DNA of 64,000 nt from an uncultured Bacteroidales bacterium. GTDB lineage: Bacteria; Bacteroidota; Bacteroidia; Bacteroidales; FEN-979. The notes under the pieces were generated by a model. It worked only from the letters and a program-made list of their open reading frames with translations. It searched no databases and had not been told where the DNA came from. Below, piece after piece: positions 9,455-17,835 of this stretch. The translations under genes were made by a program, and so were the position numbers. The DNA lies in assembly GCA_903887775.1 (NCBI GenBank), contig CAISRB010000015.1, positions 1 through 64,000 of the forward strand, given 5' to 3'. Each line of letters starts with the position of its first letter. Position 1 is the stretch's first letter.

Positions 9455-10029
9455 CTAATCTCCAGAATGTTGATAAAAGAAGCACTTCTCATAAAATTTC
9501 CTTAATAAATTTTCTTATATTTGAGTAACAGTGCGAGGTTGAGAACCTCGATAGCAAAAATTATTCATAAATGAAGACAGAGGAGATTCGACAACTCTTT
9601 AATCAATTTGAGGCAGCTGCAAGCGAGTTGGAAGGAATAGAATGCTGGAGTGCCCGTGAACTTCAGAAGCTGCTTGGTTATTCCAAATGGGAAAATTTCG
9701 AGGAAGTCATTATCAAAGCAAAGGAGGCTTGTACTAACGCAGGGGAACAACCCAAATATCACTTTCCTGACGTCAGGAAGGTGATCGAGGCAGATAAAGG
9801 TGCTCAACATGAAATAGATGAGATTTTACTGACCCGCTATGCTTGTTATCTCATCGCCCAGAATGGTGATAGTCGAAAAGCTGAAATTGCGTTCGCCCAG
9901 AACTATTTTGCTGTGCAGACGCGCAGGGCTGAGTTGGTTGAACAACGCCTTTTAGAATTTGAAAGAGTAAAAGCCCGGGAAAAACTAATAAATGATTTCG
10001 TATCCTCCCTTCATCCATTTTTAAGACAA

Positions 10030-10053
10030 TATCGCATATCGCGATATGCGATA
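10030..10053. repeat. Perfect 24-bp palindrome
   Basis: The sequence reads identically on both strands: TATCGCATATCG followed by its exact reverse complement, with no loop. It lies at the point where the DinD homology has ended. It could be an operator, a cruciform or hairpin mobility signal, or a recombination scar. Confidence 0.9.
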
Positions 10054-10076
10054 CGAAGAAAAAAATATTTGTTATG

Positions 10077-10121
10077 TCGTGGACTCTCATCCGCAGTCCA
10101 TAGAACAAAAAGTAAAAATCA
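10077..10121 (+). pseudogene. 45-bp scrap of hsdR
   Basis: This stretch matches hsdR bases about 7081-7125 at nearly every position (the codons for VDSHPQ and IEQKVKI) and has no flanking hsdR sequence. It is the third place in the island where the CATCCGCAG-centred hsdR segment occurs, after 7091 and 9056. Confidence 0.8.
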
Positions 10122-10132
10122 TGCAAACCTTT

Positions 10133-10140
10133 TATCTTTG
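10133..10140 (+). promoter_or_regulatory. Possible -7 promoter element (TATCTTTG)
   Basis: TATCTTTG fits the Bacteroidota -7 consensus TAnnTTTG and ends only 5 bp before the ATG at 10146. No TTG is found at the expected -33 distance, so this is weak. If real, the transcript would be leaderless. Confidence 0.3.
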
Positions 10141-10145
10141 TTGGT

Positions 10146-10961
10146 ATGCAAACAAATTATCAGATAATAAAGCCGGAGTCTTCTAAGCCATTGCCAATTA
10201 TTGCTCATATCCCGCATTCTTCAATAATTGTCCCCGCGAATGTAAGACCTGAAATCGTTTTAAATGATGCAGATCTTAACCAGGAGTTGCTGGCATTAAC
10301 TGACCGATATACCGATGAATTGTTTGATGGGATTGTTAAGCTTGGAGGATATGCTTTTGTTAATAATTTAAGCAGATTGGTGATTGATCCTGAGCGATTT
10401 CCTTCTGATCAAGAGGAAGAGATGTCTCAAAAGGGCATGGGAGCAGTTTACCGGCTAACTTCAAATGGTCTCAGATTAAGGGATGAAGGTGTTTTCAATA
10501 AATGCAGGGGGTACCTGATGTCACGATACTTTTTCCCTTACTCTTCAGCGTTTGAAGATTTTACAGCGCTACTGTTGGATGAGTTTGGCCGTTGCCTTAT
10601 CCTGGATTGTCATTCATATCCATTATTGCCATTGCCTTATGAAAAGGATCAGGAAGCTGCCCGGCCTGATATATGTATAGGGACTTCAGAATTTCATACA
10701 CCGGCAAAAATCATGGAGATTATCAAAGATTATTGCAAAGTGAATGACCTTTCATCAGGCTTTAATGCACCTTTTAAAGATACCTATGTTCCCTTGAAGT
10801 TTTATAGAAAGGATCAGCGAGTGAGTTCAGTTATGTTTGAGATCCGAAGGGACCTTTATATGGATGAATCAAGTGGACTTAAGAATGGAGGATTCGACAG
10901 GATTAAAGCTCATATTGAAGCTTTAACCAGGATTCTTATTGATGCTTTTATGAAATTGTAG
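10146..10961 (+). CDS. N-formylglutamate amidohydrolase family protein
   Basis: The 271-residue protein has the N-formylglutamate amidohydrolase (HutG-like, FGase) pattern: IIAHIPHSS near the N-terminus, NNLSRLVIDPERF, a central LILDCHSYP and a late FEIRRDLYMDE. The family hydrolyses N-formyl-L-glutamate to glutamate and formate in histidine breakdown, but many members occur outside hut operons and act on unknown N-acyl compounds. No other hut gene is present here, so the substrate is uncertain. Length is normal and the gene is intact, although it sits among relics. Its start overlaps the broken dinD frame by 22 bp and follows a possible -7 element directly, which suggests that a rearrangement moved new DNA right up to its promoter. 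Confidence 0.85.
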   Translation: MQTNYQIIKPESSKPLPIIAHIPHSSIIVPANVRPEIVLNDADLNQELLALTDRYTDELFDGIVKLGGYAFVNNLSRLVIDPERFPSDQEEEMSQKGMGAVYRLTSNGLRLRDEGVFNKCRGYLMSRYFFPYSSAFEDFTALLLDEFGRCLILDCHSYPLLPLPYEKDQEAARPDICIGTSEFHTPAKIMEIIKDYCKVNDLSSGFNAPFKDTYVPLKFYRKDQRVSSVMFEIRRDLYMDESSGLKNGGFDRIKAHIEALTRILIDAFMKL

Positions 10962-11010
10962 TGAGATTGAGAGAGTATTGAGAATTCCTTTTCGACAGGA
11001 AGCATTTGGA

Positions 11011-11214
11011 TCATTCATAATTCAAGGCACCGGACTGCTCTAAAAGTTTCCAAGAGACACCTGAAAGGAAGTATGTCTCCTCATTATTCAACCATTTATA
11101 GGATCCACCTGAAATTTTCCGATCGTGTGCTATCACAAGGCTTAATGCTTTGCTAATCCATTTCGCTTCGTCTTCTGAAAGTCTTAAAGTTATCTTCGAA
11201 TTTTCTCTTGCCAT
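11011..11214 (-). CDS. Small hypothetical protein
   Basis: This 67-residue frame opens with MARENSKITLRLSEDEA and is preceded by a GGAGGGA ribosome-binding-like sequence five bases before the ATG. The start resembles short ribbon-helix-helix or antitoxin-type proteins (a strand such as ITLRLSEDEA, then a helix), but the rest does not confirm this. It stands alone on the minus strand between the amidohydrolase and the yhcG relic. I do not recognise the family. Confidence 0.5.
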   Translation of the reverse strand: MARENSKITLRLSEDEAKWISKALSLVIAHDRKISGGSYKWLNNEETYFLSGVSWKLLEQSGALNYE

Positions 11215-11346
11215 ATTCCCTCCAACTATTTTGCTTTATAAAGATAGGCATGTTTATAATGCGCTTGAAAAATTGTCAGTTATTAGCCGCTTTGTTAAGA
11301 GTATACCTTGACCGGACTTTAACTGGACCTTAACGCAAAGCGGAAT

Positions 11347-11585
11347 GCCTTTCGCAGCAACAATTCCATCCTGCTTAATATGTATTGGGACATCGGCAAA
11401 CTGATTGTGCCTTTCCAATTTGTGACGCATTGCGTCCTGAATTAACCTGGACTCATTACCGGATTATAAGCCGCATAGAAGATAATGAGCTCAGACTGCA
11501 ATACATGCAGCATGCAATTGACGGGAATTGGGACACGGGTACTTTAAAAAGAAACATCAATACCAAGTATCTGGGTAGAATTCTT
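11347..11585 (+). pseudogene. YhcG/DUF1016 (PDDEXK-type) nuclease N-terminal relic
   Basis: Two frames give consecutive pieces of a DUF1016 N-terminal domain. Bases 11347-11415 encode AFRSNNSILLNMYWDIGKLI. Bases 11424-11585, in another frame, encode LRPELTWTHYRIISRIED, then YMQHAIDGNWDTGTLKRNIN. Known YhcG proteins have this order (SELxxLYWxIGKxI, then LTWTHY and EAIxNNWSTRELERQI), followed by a C-terminal nuclease domain that is absent here. The gene has therefore lost its middle, frame and catalytic half. YhcG genes often accompany type I restriction loci, which fits the neighbouring hsdR remains. Confidence 0.8.
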
Positions 11586-11606
11586 GAAGTGCACTCGTGT
11601 GCCTCC

Positions 11607-11894
11607 TCAATCATCATCATACCTGAACGTGAGGCAGCGGATCACGCCAAAGATGCCTGCAACCAGGCCGGCAAAGAAAATACCTCCGATAAACCATGCA
11701 AGATCTTCGGCCCCATGACCGGGTAATTTTTCGACGTTCACCATGTTCAAAAAAAAGCTGGGATTAATGATACAGAGTAATAACAATCCCAGGAATATAG
11801 GGAAGATTAATGCATAATATCGTGCTTTGGACCAGGGATGCAGAAGAGCATAAAATAACAGGACAAACCCGCCAAAATTCGTGAAGACAAACAC
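11607..11894 (-). CDS. Small multi-pass membrane protein, possibly N-terminally truncated
   Basis: The 95-residue frame has three hydrophobic segments (about residues 4-17, 26-45 and 67-84) and ends in an acidic YDDD. Only a GTG at 11892-11894 serves as a start. The open frame runs upstream with plausible protein sequence (STALILLKASS) but no ATG before a stop, so the natural N-terminus may be lost. I do not recognise a family. It points away from the decarboxylase at 12019. Confidence 0.5.
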   Translation of the reverse strand: MFVFTNFGGFVLLFYALLHPWSKARYYALIFPIFLGLLLLCIINPSFFLNMVNVEKLPGHGAEDLAWFIGGIFFAGLVAGIFGVIRCLTFRYDDD

Positions 11895-11917
11895 CGAACT
11901 GGCTTTTAATAAAATGA

Positions 11918-12022
11918 GGGCTGTTGATTGAAGTGGATGTGGTCGATGGAAAACAAAATCCGCTGTCGTTTATCAGGCTTGCGGGTTTCACTACCTTTGC
12001 CCTGCTCAATTTCACAACATGA
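11918..12022 (+). pseudogene. Orphan 3' end of a gene formerly upstream of the decarboxylase
   Basis: An open frame of 34 codons beginning right after a TGA reads like a normal protein C-terminus (FIRLAGFTTFALLNFTT). It stops at 12020-12022, overlapping the decarboxylase start by ATGA. Such an overlap is typical of co-translated operon partners. I infer that the decarboxylase was once the second gene of an operon whose first gene has been deleted except for its tail. The family of the lost gene is not identifiable from this tail. Confidence 0.45.
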
Positions 12023-13455
12023 TCCGCAGACTTCAGCAACTCGAAAAAGCCGCAAGCGCCCTGGAACCTGCGGCCGTCAAACGAAAGAAAACCAGGGATA
12101 AGGTCATTGCCTACGGCGAGGATTTTTTAAAGGGTATTGATTCCTTGAAGGCTTATGATTACACTGCGGATAAGGGAGTCGGGCTTCTTGACTCCCCGGT
12201 CTCGGAGCAAGGTCTGGACATAGATCAGGTGCTGGCCCTGCTGAGGTCCAATGTGGATACTCACGGATTGAACCCGGCATCGGGAGGTTACCTGGGTTTT
12301 ATCCCCGGGGGCGGGATCTATTATTCGGCACTGGGGGATTACCTGGCCGATGTGACGAACCGTCTGGCGGCCTTGTTTTTCGGCTCTCCGGGGGCAGTTC
12401 GCATGGAAAACATGATGATCTCCTGGCTTGCGGGCATACTGGGTTTTCCGGCTACCGCAGCTGGCAATCTTACCTCGGGCGGCAGCATCGCCAACCTCAT
12501 CGCCGTGGTTACTGCCAGGGATGCGAAGGGAATAGATTCGAAAAAGATCCCGGCATCAGTGATCTATCTTACGCAGCAGACTCATCATTCGGTGCAGAAA
12601 GCAATCCGCATTGCGGGGCTCGGTGAATGCATACTGCGGTATATGCCTATGGATTCGCGATACCGGATGAACGCCGGTGAACTGGAATCTGCCATCCGCA
12701 GTGACAAGCAAAATGGACTTAATCCTTTCCTGGTCGTTGCCTCGGCGGGGACTACCGATACGGGAGCAGTTGATCCCCTGGGAAAGATAGGTGAAATCGC
12801 CGCTGCTGAGGGTTTGTGGTTTCATGCGGATGCGGCTTACGGCGGTTTTTTTATCCTTACCCAAGAAGGGAAGATCAAACTGGCTGGCATTGAAAAAGCC
12901 GATTCGGTCAGCATAGATCCGCATAAGGGATTGTTCCTGCCGTACGGACTGGGTGCCGTGGTGGTGAAGGACATGAACAGCCTGAGGTATTCGCATTATT
13001 ACCTTGCTTCATATCTCCAGGACGCCCAGGGCACTAACGAGGAGATTTCGCCTTCGGACCTCTCGCCTGAGCTTACCAAGCATTTCAGGGGACTGAGGAT
13101 GTGGCTGCCGCTGAAGCTTCTCGGGACCAGGCCATTCGTCGCGGCTCTTGAAGAGAAACTGCTGCTGGCAAAATATTTCCACCGGGAGATAGTGAAGATG
13201 GGCTTTGAATCGGCATGCGAGCCGGATCTGTCGGTGGTGACCTACCGCTGGATTCCCAAAACCGGCGATCCCGATGACTTCAACAAACGCCTGGCCGAAG
13301 AAGTCGTGAAGGATGGAAGGGTATTCATCTCCTCTACAGTCCTCGATGGAAAAGTAACCCTGAGGCTCGCCATTCTTTCATTCAGGACCCACCTGAAAAC
13401 GATAAGGCTCACCCTTGAGATATTGAAGGAAAAGGTGGAGGGGCTGGAGGGGTAA
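12019..13455 (+). CDS. PLP-dependent group II amino-acid decarboxylase
   Basis: The 478-residue enzyme belongs to the aromatic-L-amino-acid/glutamate decarboxylase fold-type I family. Landmarks are NLTSGGSIANL (about 150-160), THHSVQKA with H190 stacking on PLP, HADAAYGG with D271 binding the pyridine nitrogen, and SIDPHKG with the Schiff-base lysine K303. GYLGFIPGGG near residue 91-99 is a substrate-side motif seen in the tryptophan/tyrosine decarboxylase subgroup. Substrate cannot be fixed from sequence; an aromatic amino acid is likely. It begins by ATGA overlap with the tail of a lost gene. It appears intact and converges with the lipase gene 11 bp downstream. Confidence 0.88.
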   Translation: MIRRLQQLEKAASALEPAAVKRKKTRDKVIAYGEDFLKGIDSLKAYDYTADKGVGLLDSPVSEQGLDIDQVLALLRSNVDTHGLNPASGGYLGFIPGGGIYYSALGDYLADVTNRLAALFFGSPGAVRMENMMISWLAGILGFPATAAGNLTSGGSIANLIAVVTARDAKGIDSKKIPASVIYLTQQTHHSVQKAIRIAGLGECILRYMPMDSRYRMNAGELESAIRSDKQNGLNPFLVVASAGTTDTGAVDPLGKIGEIAAAEGLWFHADAAYGGFFILTQEGKIKLAGIEKADSVSIDPHKGLFLPYGLGAVVVKDMNSLRYSHYYLASYLQDAQGTNEEISPSDLSPELTKHFRGLRMWLPLKLLGTRPFVAALEEKLLLAKYFHREIVKMGFESACEPDLSVVTYRWIPKTGDPDDFNKRLAEEVVKDGRVFISSTVLDGKVTLRLAILSFRTHLKTIRLTLEILKEKVEGLEG

Positions 13456-13466
13456 ATTCCCTGTAC

Positions 13467-14582
13467 CTAATTGCTCTTCACAAGCAGGTAATACGGGTAT
13501 ACCGAATGGTTTTCCCAGGCCTGGAAATGGAGGGTATCCTGGGGGAAGACTTTGTAGTATTCAGCATCGGGGTAAAGGGGAACGAGGTCGCCGCAGCGCT
13601 CGAAATCAAAAGTTTGAAGTAAAGCGGGCTCCACATACCCGGGCATTGCTTTAATTACCCTCGGGTACACGTTTTCATGGATGATGGTGAGTATTTGTTT
13701 GATTATCTCAGGTCCTGCGGCTAAAAACTGCTTGTAGGTGGGATCAAATTTCGGTCCGGCCGGGTAATTGATACTGGCGAGAAATCCTTTCATGTCAAAA
13801 AACGGGCTGATCTTTGGGAAATCAACTGCGGTCTGAAATGTAATACCTATGCAGGGAACCCAGTCCAGCACGTTGTTTACCGACATCGCCCATCCGCCGG
13901 TATTGATTTTCTGATAATCATAGGCATATTGGAGGTTACCGGATTTGGGCGCCGCAATTAAATACGTTTTTAATCGGAAATCGCCTGGCAGTTTGCCGTC
14001 TTTTTGCAGATAACGGATGTATGATGTGGCAAGAAATCCTATACCGCTTCCCTGGCTGTGGCCGAGAATTATAAAATCACGTACGCCTTTGCCATACTGT
14101 TCCCTGATCTGGCTTACGAGTTCACCGGAGATGTGCGCAAGACCAAGCAGCATGCCGAGGTGCACTGCCGCACCGTCCAGTTCGGCTAATTTATACTCAA
14201 AGGTTTTAGTGTCGGATAATCTGATCTTACCAACTGCAGGGACCATAGGACTGTAAAATGCAGCCGTAAAACTCAGTCCTCCGGGGTCCACGATGGAACC
14301 TCTGATGGCGATCACTGCCTTGTTGTCACTGGTATTCCACACATCAAAGCGGTTCATCAGAGGGGAAACTTTTGAGCGGAAAACCCGTTTGATCCCCTCC
14401 GGCGCGGGAGTCTTAAAGCCTCCGATATCGGCTGAATCATAGGCGCGTTCCATCACAGGGAGCAACGCAGTGAGCTCTGCTTTGTCATACCCTGGTGCCA
14501 GGACTGCGGATTCCTTCGTTTGATTACATCCGGCAAATGAAAGGCATATCGCCGTTACTGCAATAAATAATAATGATCTCAT
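13467..14582 (-). CDS. Lipoprotein lipase, class 3 alpha/beta-hydrolase
   Basis: The 371-residue protein starts with a lipoprotein signal (lipobox LSFAGC, cysteine 19), so it is anchored to a membrane facing the periplasm or cell surface. The nucleophile elbow GHSQG (S176) and the fold around AVIAIRGS (about 90-96) match lipase class 3 (Lipase_3). Candidates for the acid and histidine lie in the C-terminal part (a D near DLVPLYPDAEY and H near ENHSVYPY). The family hydrolyses triacylglycerols or phospholipids. The nearest minus-strand gene upstream is the T9SS cargo gene, whose stop is 42 bp away; co-transcription is possible. Confidence 0.82.
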   Translation of the reverse strand: MRSLLFIAVTAICLSFAGCNQTKESAVLAPGYDKAELTALLPVMERAYDSADIGGFKTPAPEGIKRVFRSKVSPLMNRFDVWNTSDNKAVIAIRGSIVDPGGLSFTAAFYSPMVPAVGKIRLSDTKTFEYKLAELDGAAVHLGMLLGLAHISGELVSQIREQYGKGVRDFIILGHSQGSGIGFLATSYIRYLQKDGKLPGDFRLKTYLIAAPKSGNLQYAYDYQKINTGGWAMSVNNVLDWVPCIGITFQTAVDFPKISPFFDMKGFLASINYPAGPKFDPTYKQFLAAGPEIIKQILTIIHENVYPRVIKAMPGYVEPALLQTFDFERCGDLVPLYPDAEYYKVFPQDTLHFQAWENHSVYPYYLLVKSN

Positions 14583-14623
14583 AACGCATGGATTGTTAAA
14601 TCCAAAGGTATGAAACTTCCAGC

Positions 14624-16708
14624 CTACCCGACAATGATCTTTTTTGTTGTGCAGAATAGCTGTTGCCGCCCCTGTTCAAGAGCATATAAGCGTACAGTAT
14701 ACACACCTTTAGGCAATCCTTCGGGAATATTCCAGGTAATGTTTTCGCTGCCGTTGACCAGGCGGTTGTTTGCCGGGCGGCCAATCAGCTGTCCTGACAA
14801 ATTGCTGACGATGATGGTGACATTCGTCGGATTTTTAACATTGATCTCAAATACGGCAACATCATGGGCCGGATTAGGATTTACTGACCAATCAATGTCT
14901 GCGGATGTGCCAAGATCGGCAAACCCGCTTCCTTTCGGGCGCAGCAGCAACCCACGGTCATAAATGAGCTCTTCGGGCGAAGGCCCCACATGGGTCAGTG
15001 TATCGATGTACGCACGAAACCCCAGGAAGGATTTGTCGCCGTAGTTTATCCCCATCATATTGTGGGCTGTATCCTGTGGAACGACAAATACATTGGTATC
15101 GCCCGGCAGCGGGGAGCGGGCAAATTTATAAGTGAAAAAGTAATCCGCAGTCGTTGTATCACTGAAGTATTTCCTGGCGGTTTTTGCATACCGGGAATCC
15201 TCTATCCCTCCAAATCCGGCAAACAATGAATCCCTGTAACAGCTCACGTCGGTATACACGGCTTTCCCTGTTTTGGTATGGTTCACTCCATAGGCAACAA
15301 CAATATCGTCCTTGTTGAAGTTAAACGCCTCGGTGCGCATATACAAAGCATCCCTCACCTCACCCAGCACGTCTTTTTCCTCCTGGATCGCCTCATACCC
15401 TTCGACGAGCCATACGCTCGGATGAAGCAGGGAAACGGAATAACTGCTGTCATATTCATTGAACAGCGTTTTTTCGAGGTATTCGAAGTCCTCGTTCAGG
15501 AAGTACTCATCGATGCCCGAGTTCCTGGAGGTGAGTTTGGGGGTGTGAAAGAAAGAAGGTGTAACAGGTGAAGACGGCGTGATTCGAAGAACTTCAAGGG
15601 TTGGGTTGTTGATGTAGGCCTGTCCCGCACTCTCGTTTTCAAAGACCGAGGCACGATGCAGGAAACTCCCCCAGTCATCCTTGGGCGCATTACCGAATTT
15701 GAATATATCACCAGGAATAATGTCAAAATAAATATCACTTTCGGGAATCGATGTATTTTGAAGGATCAGCTGTTTGGTTTTGGCGGCAATATTGCTGTCG
15801 GCAGCGCAAATCAAGGCGAAATTACGTTCAAACATAGCTGAAGCGGGAACACTTTTGTTCATCGAATAGAGGTTTTTAGTATCGCCCAGGCTTGCATAGA
15901 TTTTCTTCAGTGTGACATCGGGCATAGTGTACACCCTGCCGGCCAGGTAACTCCTGTAGCTGAAGTACTTGCATTTTGGCGGAGTCTTTCCTATCAGAAG
16001 GATGGCTTCATCACTCTGCAGGTTAAACACTATGGTCATGTTATTCAGGGTGTCGAAGGCAGGCGAGGGGGGCGTATTCATCACAAGGTAGGGGAAACCC
16101 GCGTTGTTCCCCTGGCAGTTTATCGAGTAACCTGCATTGCAGATATTGATCGCACTGGTGAGGTTGATGCTTCCCTGGTTTACAATATAGCCATTCTGTA
16201 CCAGGTTTTTAGCAACAGCATCAGCAGGCTGGTACAAGCAACCAATCGTATCGGGAGGATGGATCTGAATCTGGAGCGATCCCGAACCATTATCGAAATA
16301 CACCGTGTCACCAAGGGCTTTTGACAGGAAATTAAGCGGTGCAAATTGCAGGAGTGACCCTGCATATGCAATCTTTTGAGCCGGAGGGAACATCTTCACC
16401 ACGATGGATTTATAAAATCCGGTATCATAGCCATTCCTTGCGAAGGCGATAATCTTGCCATACTGGGTTGCAAAGCCGTGAATTTCAAAGAGGTCTGCAA
16501 ACGGGAAAAATTTTCCACCCGTTGCTTCCATCAGGTGTTTAACTTCAGCCGAATAGTATCCGTTCTCATTAAAACACAATACTGAATCGGCATGCTGAAT
16601 CCCATTGATTTTGAATGGGCATTTAAAGACTAATGGGTTCTGGGCTTCAGAAGAAATTGAGATAAGGGCAGTAATCAGGATTGCCATGAGGAGAGTGATT
16701 TTTTTCAT
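14624..16708 (-). CDS. Secreted protein with T9SS type A C-terminal sorting domain
   Basis: The start at 16708 gives a clean signal peptide (MKKITLLMAILITALISISS, then EAQ). The longer frame upstream is not signal-like. The roughly 695-residue protein ends with a type A sorting domain: WSVNPNPAHDVAVFEI, then VSNLSGQLIG and LPKGVYTVRLY about 25 residues from the end. It is thus exported by the Sec system, then across the outer membrane by the type IX secretion system and probably attached to the surface. The large middle region is unlike any family I recognise. It includes a C-x-GYSINCQGNN segment and a region around GDTNVFVVPQ. A TATATTTG -7-like box precedes it on the minus strand (near 16765). 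Confidence 0.8.
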   Translation of the reverse strand: MKKITLLMAILITALISISSEAQNPLVFKCPFKINGIQHADSVLCFNENGYYSAEVKHLMEATGGKFFPFADLFEIHGFATQYGKIIAFARNGYDTGFYKSIVVKMFPPAQKIAYAGSLLQFAPLNFLSKALGDTVYFDNGSGSLQIQIHPPDTIGCLYQPADAVAKNLVQNGYIVNQGSINLTSAINICNAGYSINCQGNNAGFPYLVMNTPPSPAFDTLNNMTIVFNLQSDEAILLIGKTPPKCKYFSYRSYLAGRVYTMPDVTLKKIYASLGDTKNLYSMNKSVPASAMFERNFALICAADSNIAAKTKQLILQNTSIPESDIYFDIIPGDIFKFGNAPKDDWGSFLHRASVFENESAGQAYINNPTLEVLRITPSSPVTPSFFHTPKLTSRNSGIDEYFLNEDFEYLEKTLFNEYDSSYSVSLLHPSVWLVEGYEAIQEEKDVLGEVRDALYMRTEAFNFNKDDIVVAYGVNHTKTGKAVYTDVSCYRDSLFAGFGGIEDSRYAKTARKYFSDTTTADYFFTYKFARSPLPGDTNVFVVPQDTAHNMMGINYGDKSFLGFRAYIDTLTHVGPSPEELIYDRGLLLRPKGSGFADLGTSADIDWSVNPNPAHDVAVFEINVKNPTNVTIIVSNLSGQLIGRPANNRLVNGSENITWNIPEGLPKGVYTVRLYALEQGRQQLFCTTKKIIVG

Positions 16709-16849
16709 AGGAATTCCGGTTAATTTCTTCAGGTGTAGGAATACAAATATAATGTATTCGTTAATAATACTCCGGTGAAAATTTAAGCAGCTAACCTCAA
16801 CGATATAGTTTTTCTGGAATAATGAAAATTCAGGCATTGGCGGGTGTTT

Positions 16850-16890
16850 CTGGAAAAATCAACCACATTGATCAGTCTTCGCCGAAAATT
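16850..16890. repeat. Short dispersed repeat, copy 1
   Basis: Bases 16850-16860 and 16864-16880 are identical to 18605-18615 and 18619-18635 (11 bp and 17 bp exact, separated by three differing bases), with partial similarity continuing for ten bases. It lies just beyond the 3' end of the DUF2809 relic. Confidence 0.75.
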
Positions 16891-16893
16891 AAA

Positions 16894-17160
16894 TCAAGGT
16901 TTTGTGAAAAATCTTATCAGGTATTCCATGATTATTCCTGCCAAAATCCCTAATGCATATGCCAGGATATCATACCACGAAAAAGAATATCCCAGGATGA
17001 TATGGCCCGGCGTGGTATTTCTGATGGCATCGATCCAGGGAGCATGATATAGCTAGCTGAGTTCGTCGAGAAAGGAGGTGAGGAATGCCAGTCCGGCTGC
17101 AACCACGATGATCAGGAACAGTAACTGTAAAAACCTGCTTCGGTTATAATTTTCGCTCAT
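16894..17160 (-). pseudogene. DUF2809 family membrane protein, nonsense-interrupted and shortened
   Basis: From ATG 17160 the frame reads MSENYNRSRFLQLLFLII, then FLDELS, a TAG at 17053-17055, and continues in the same frame as LYHAPWIDAIRNT, ILGYSFSWYDILAYALG and a stop at 16894. DUF2809 proteins contain the continuous block SQLYHAPWIDAIR, so the TAG is a CAG-to-TAG change in that glutamine. The family has about 120-130 residues with several membrane helices; here roughly half the N-terminal helices are missing between LIIVVAAGLAFL and FLDELS. A deletion plus a nonsense mutation therefore inactivated the gene. Confidence 0.8.
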
Positions 17161-17341
17161 CTTCGTACCATGTCCTGAAAAATTATTCTCAACAGTATTT
17201 TTAAATATCCTGTGTTTCCAGCCATCGTGAAAAGAAGACATCATAAACAAAATATACAATTTGCGTTAAACAAAATGTTATGCCAGGTCGATCATTTTCC
17301 TGATGTCGTGAAAATGATCCGAAATTTTTACACAGGAACCC

Positions 17342-17797
17342 TCACGTATTTTTAATCCACTCCGGTGTATAATCCTTGTATTTGAGTTTTATTTCCAGGG
17401 GCAGGTCGCGGTATTTCCCGATGGTTTTCCTGCATAGCGGCGAACCGCATTGGCACTCCATCACCCAGTCGTCGTTAATGATCACCGAATAGTCGAAGGT
17501 GATCTCTTCATCCCGTTGAATGTCGCGCATGGCAATGAGGCAGACATCCCTGGCGATCCCGGCGTTCGGATCGCAGGAATGGTTGGTCCTTACTTCCGGT
17601 TCCCGCGTCAGGAGGTACTCATCGGTCCCTACATTGAAGAGGTGGTCAACGACCTCGGGCGGAAACTCATCCAGCCTTTCAATTTTAATACGGGGTCCTG
17701 TGAAGGTTGAGATTATTTCACCCTTCCGGATGTCGCGGACTGCAAAGATGCCCTTCCCTTTCAGGGGTGTCTTTTTAACGCAGATCAGTTTTTCCAT
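17342..17797 (-). CDS. SET-domain protein-lysine methyltransferase
   Basis: The 151-residue protein is a compact bacterial SET domain. An N-terminal GKGIFAVRDIRKGE (15-27) and the knot motif NHSCDPN (72-78) are present. FDY (101-103) supplies the catalytic tyrosine, and a post-SET zinc cluster CQCGSPLCR (115-123) follows. It binds S-adenosylmethionine and would methylate lysine in a protein, but bacterial targets are mostly unknown. It stands alone, 39 bp downstream of hicB on the same strand. All signature residues are present. Confidence 0.88.
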   Translation of the reverse strand: MEKLICVKKTPLKGKGIFAVRDIRKGEIISTFTGPRIKIERLDEFPPEVVDHLFNVGTDEYLLTREPEVRTNHSCDPNAGIARDVCLIAMRDIQRDEEITFDYSVIINDDWVMECQCGSPLCRKTIGKYRDLPLEIKLKYKDYTPEWIKNT

Positions 17798-17835
17798 AAT
17801 GCAGATTTGGATTATATTTTATCAAACTTACGGAA

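Larger units (their letters stand above)
9571..10167 (+). pseudogene. dinD: DNA-damage-inducible protein D (DinD), C-terminally truncated
   Basis: Residues 1 to about 138 closely follow DinD: CWSARELQKLLGYSKWENF, then PDVRKVIEADKGAQHEID, LLTRYACYLIAQNGD and FERVKAREKL. DinD proteins are normally about twice this long. In E. coli DinD is SOS-induced and antagonises RecA filaments, and the N-terminal half resembles phage antirepressor (Bro/KilA-type) modules. After residue 138 the frame runs into unrelated sequence containing a 24-bp palindrome (10030-10053) and a scrap of hsdR (10077-10121), then overlaps the next gene by 22 bp. The C-terminal half was therefore lost by rearrangement. A TATATTTG element at 9516-9523 could be its promoter -7 box. 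A short protein may still be made, but normal function is doubtful. Confidence 0.8.

Noticed and set aside
15655-16585. Several plus-strand frames of 60-100 codons opposite the T9SS cargo gene
   Set aside because: They are shadows of the long minus-strand gene, with no start signals or domains of their own.
16844-17047. 67-codon plus-strand frame
   Set aside because: It is antisense to the DUF2809 relic and has no family features.
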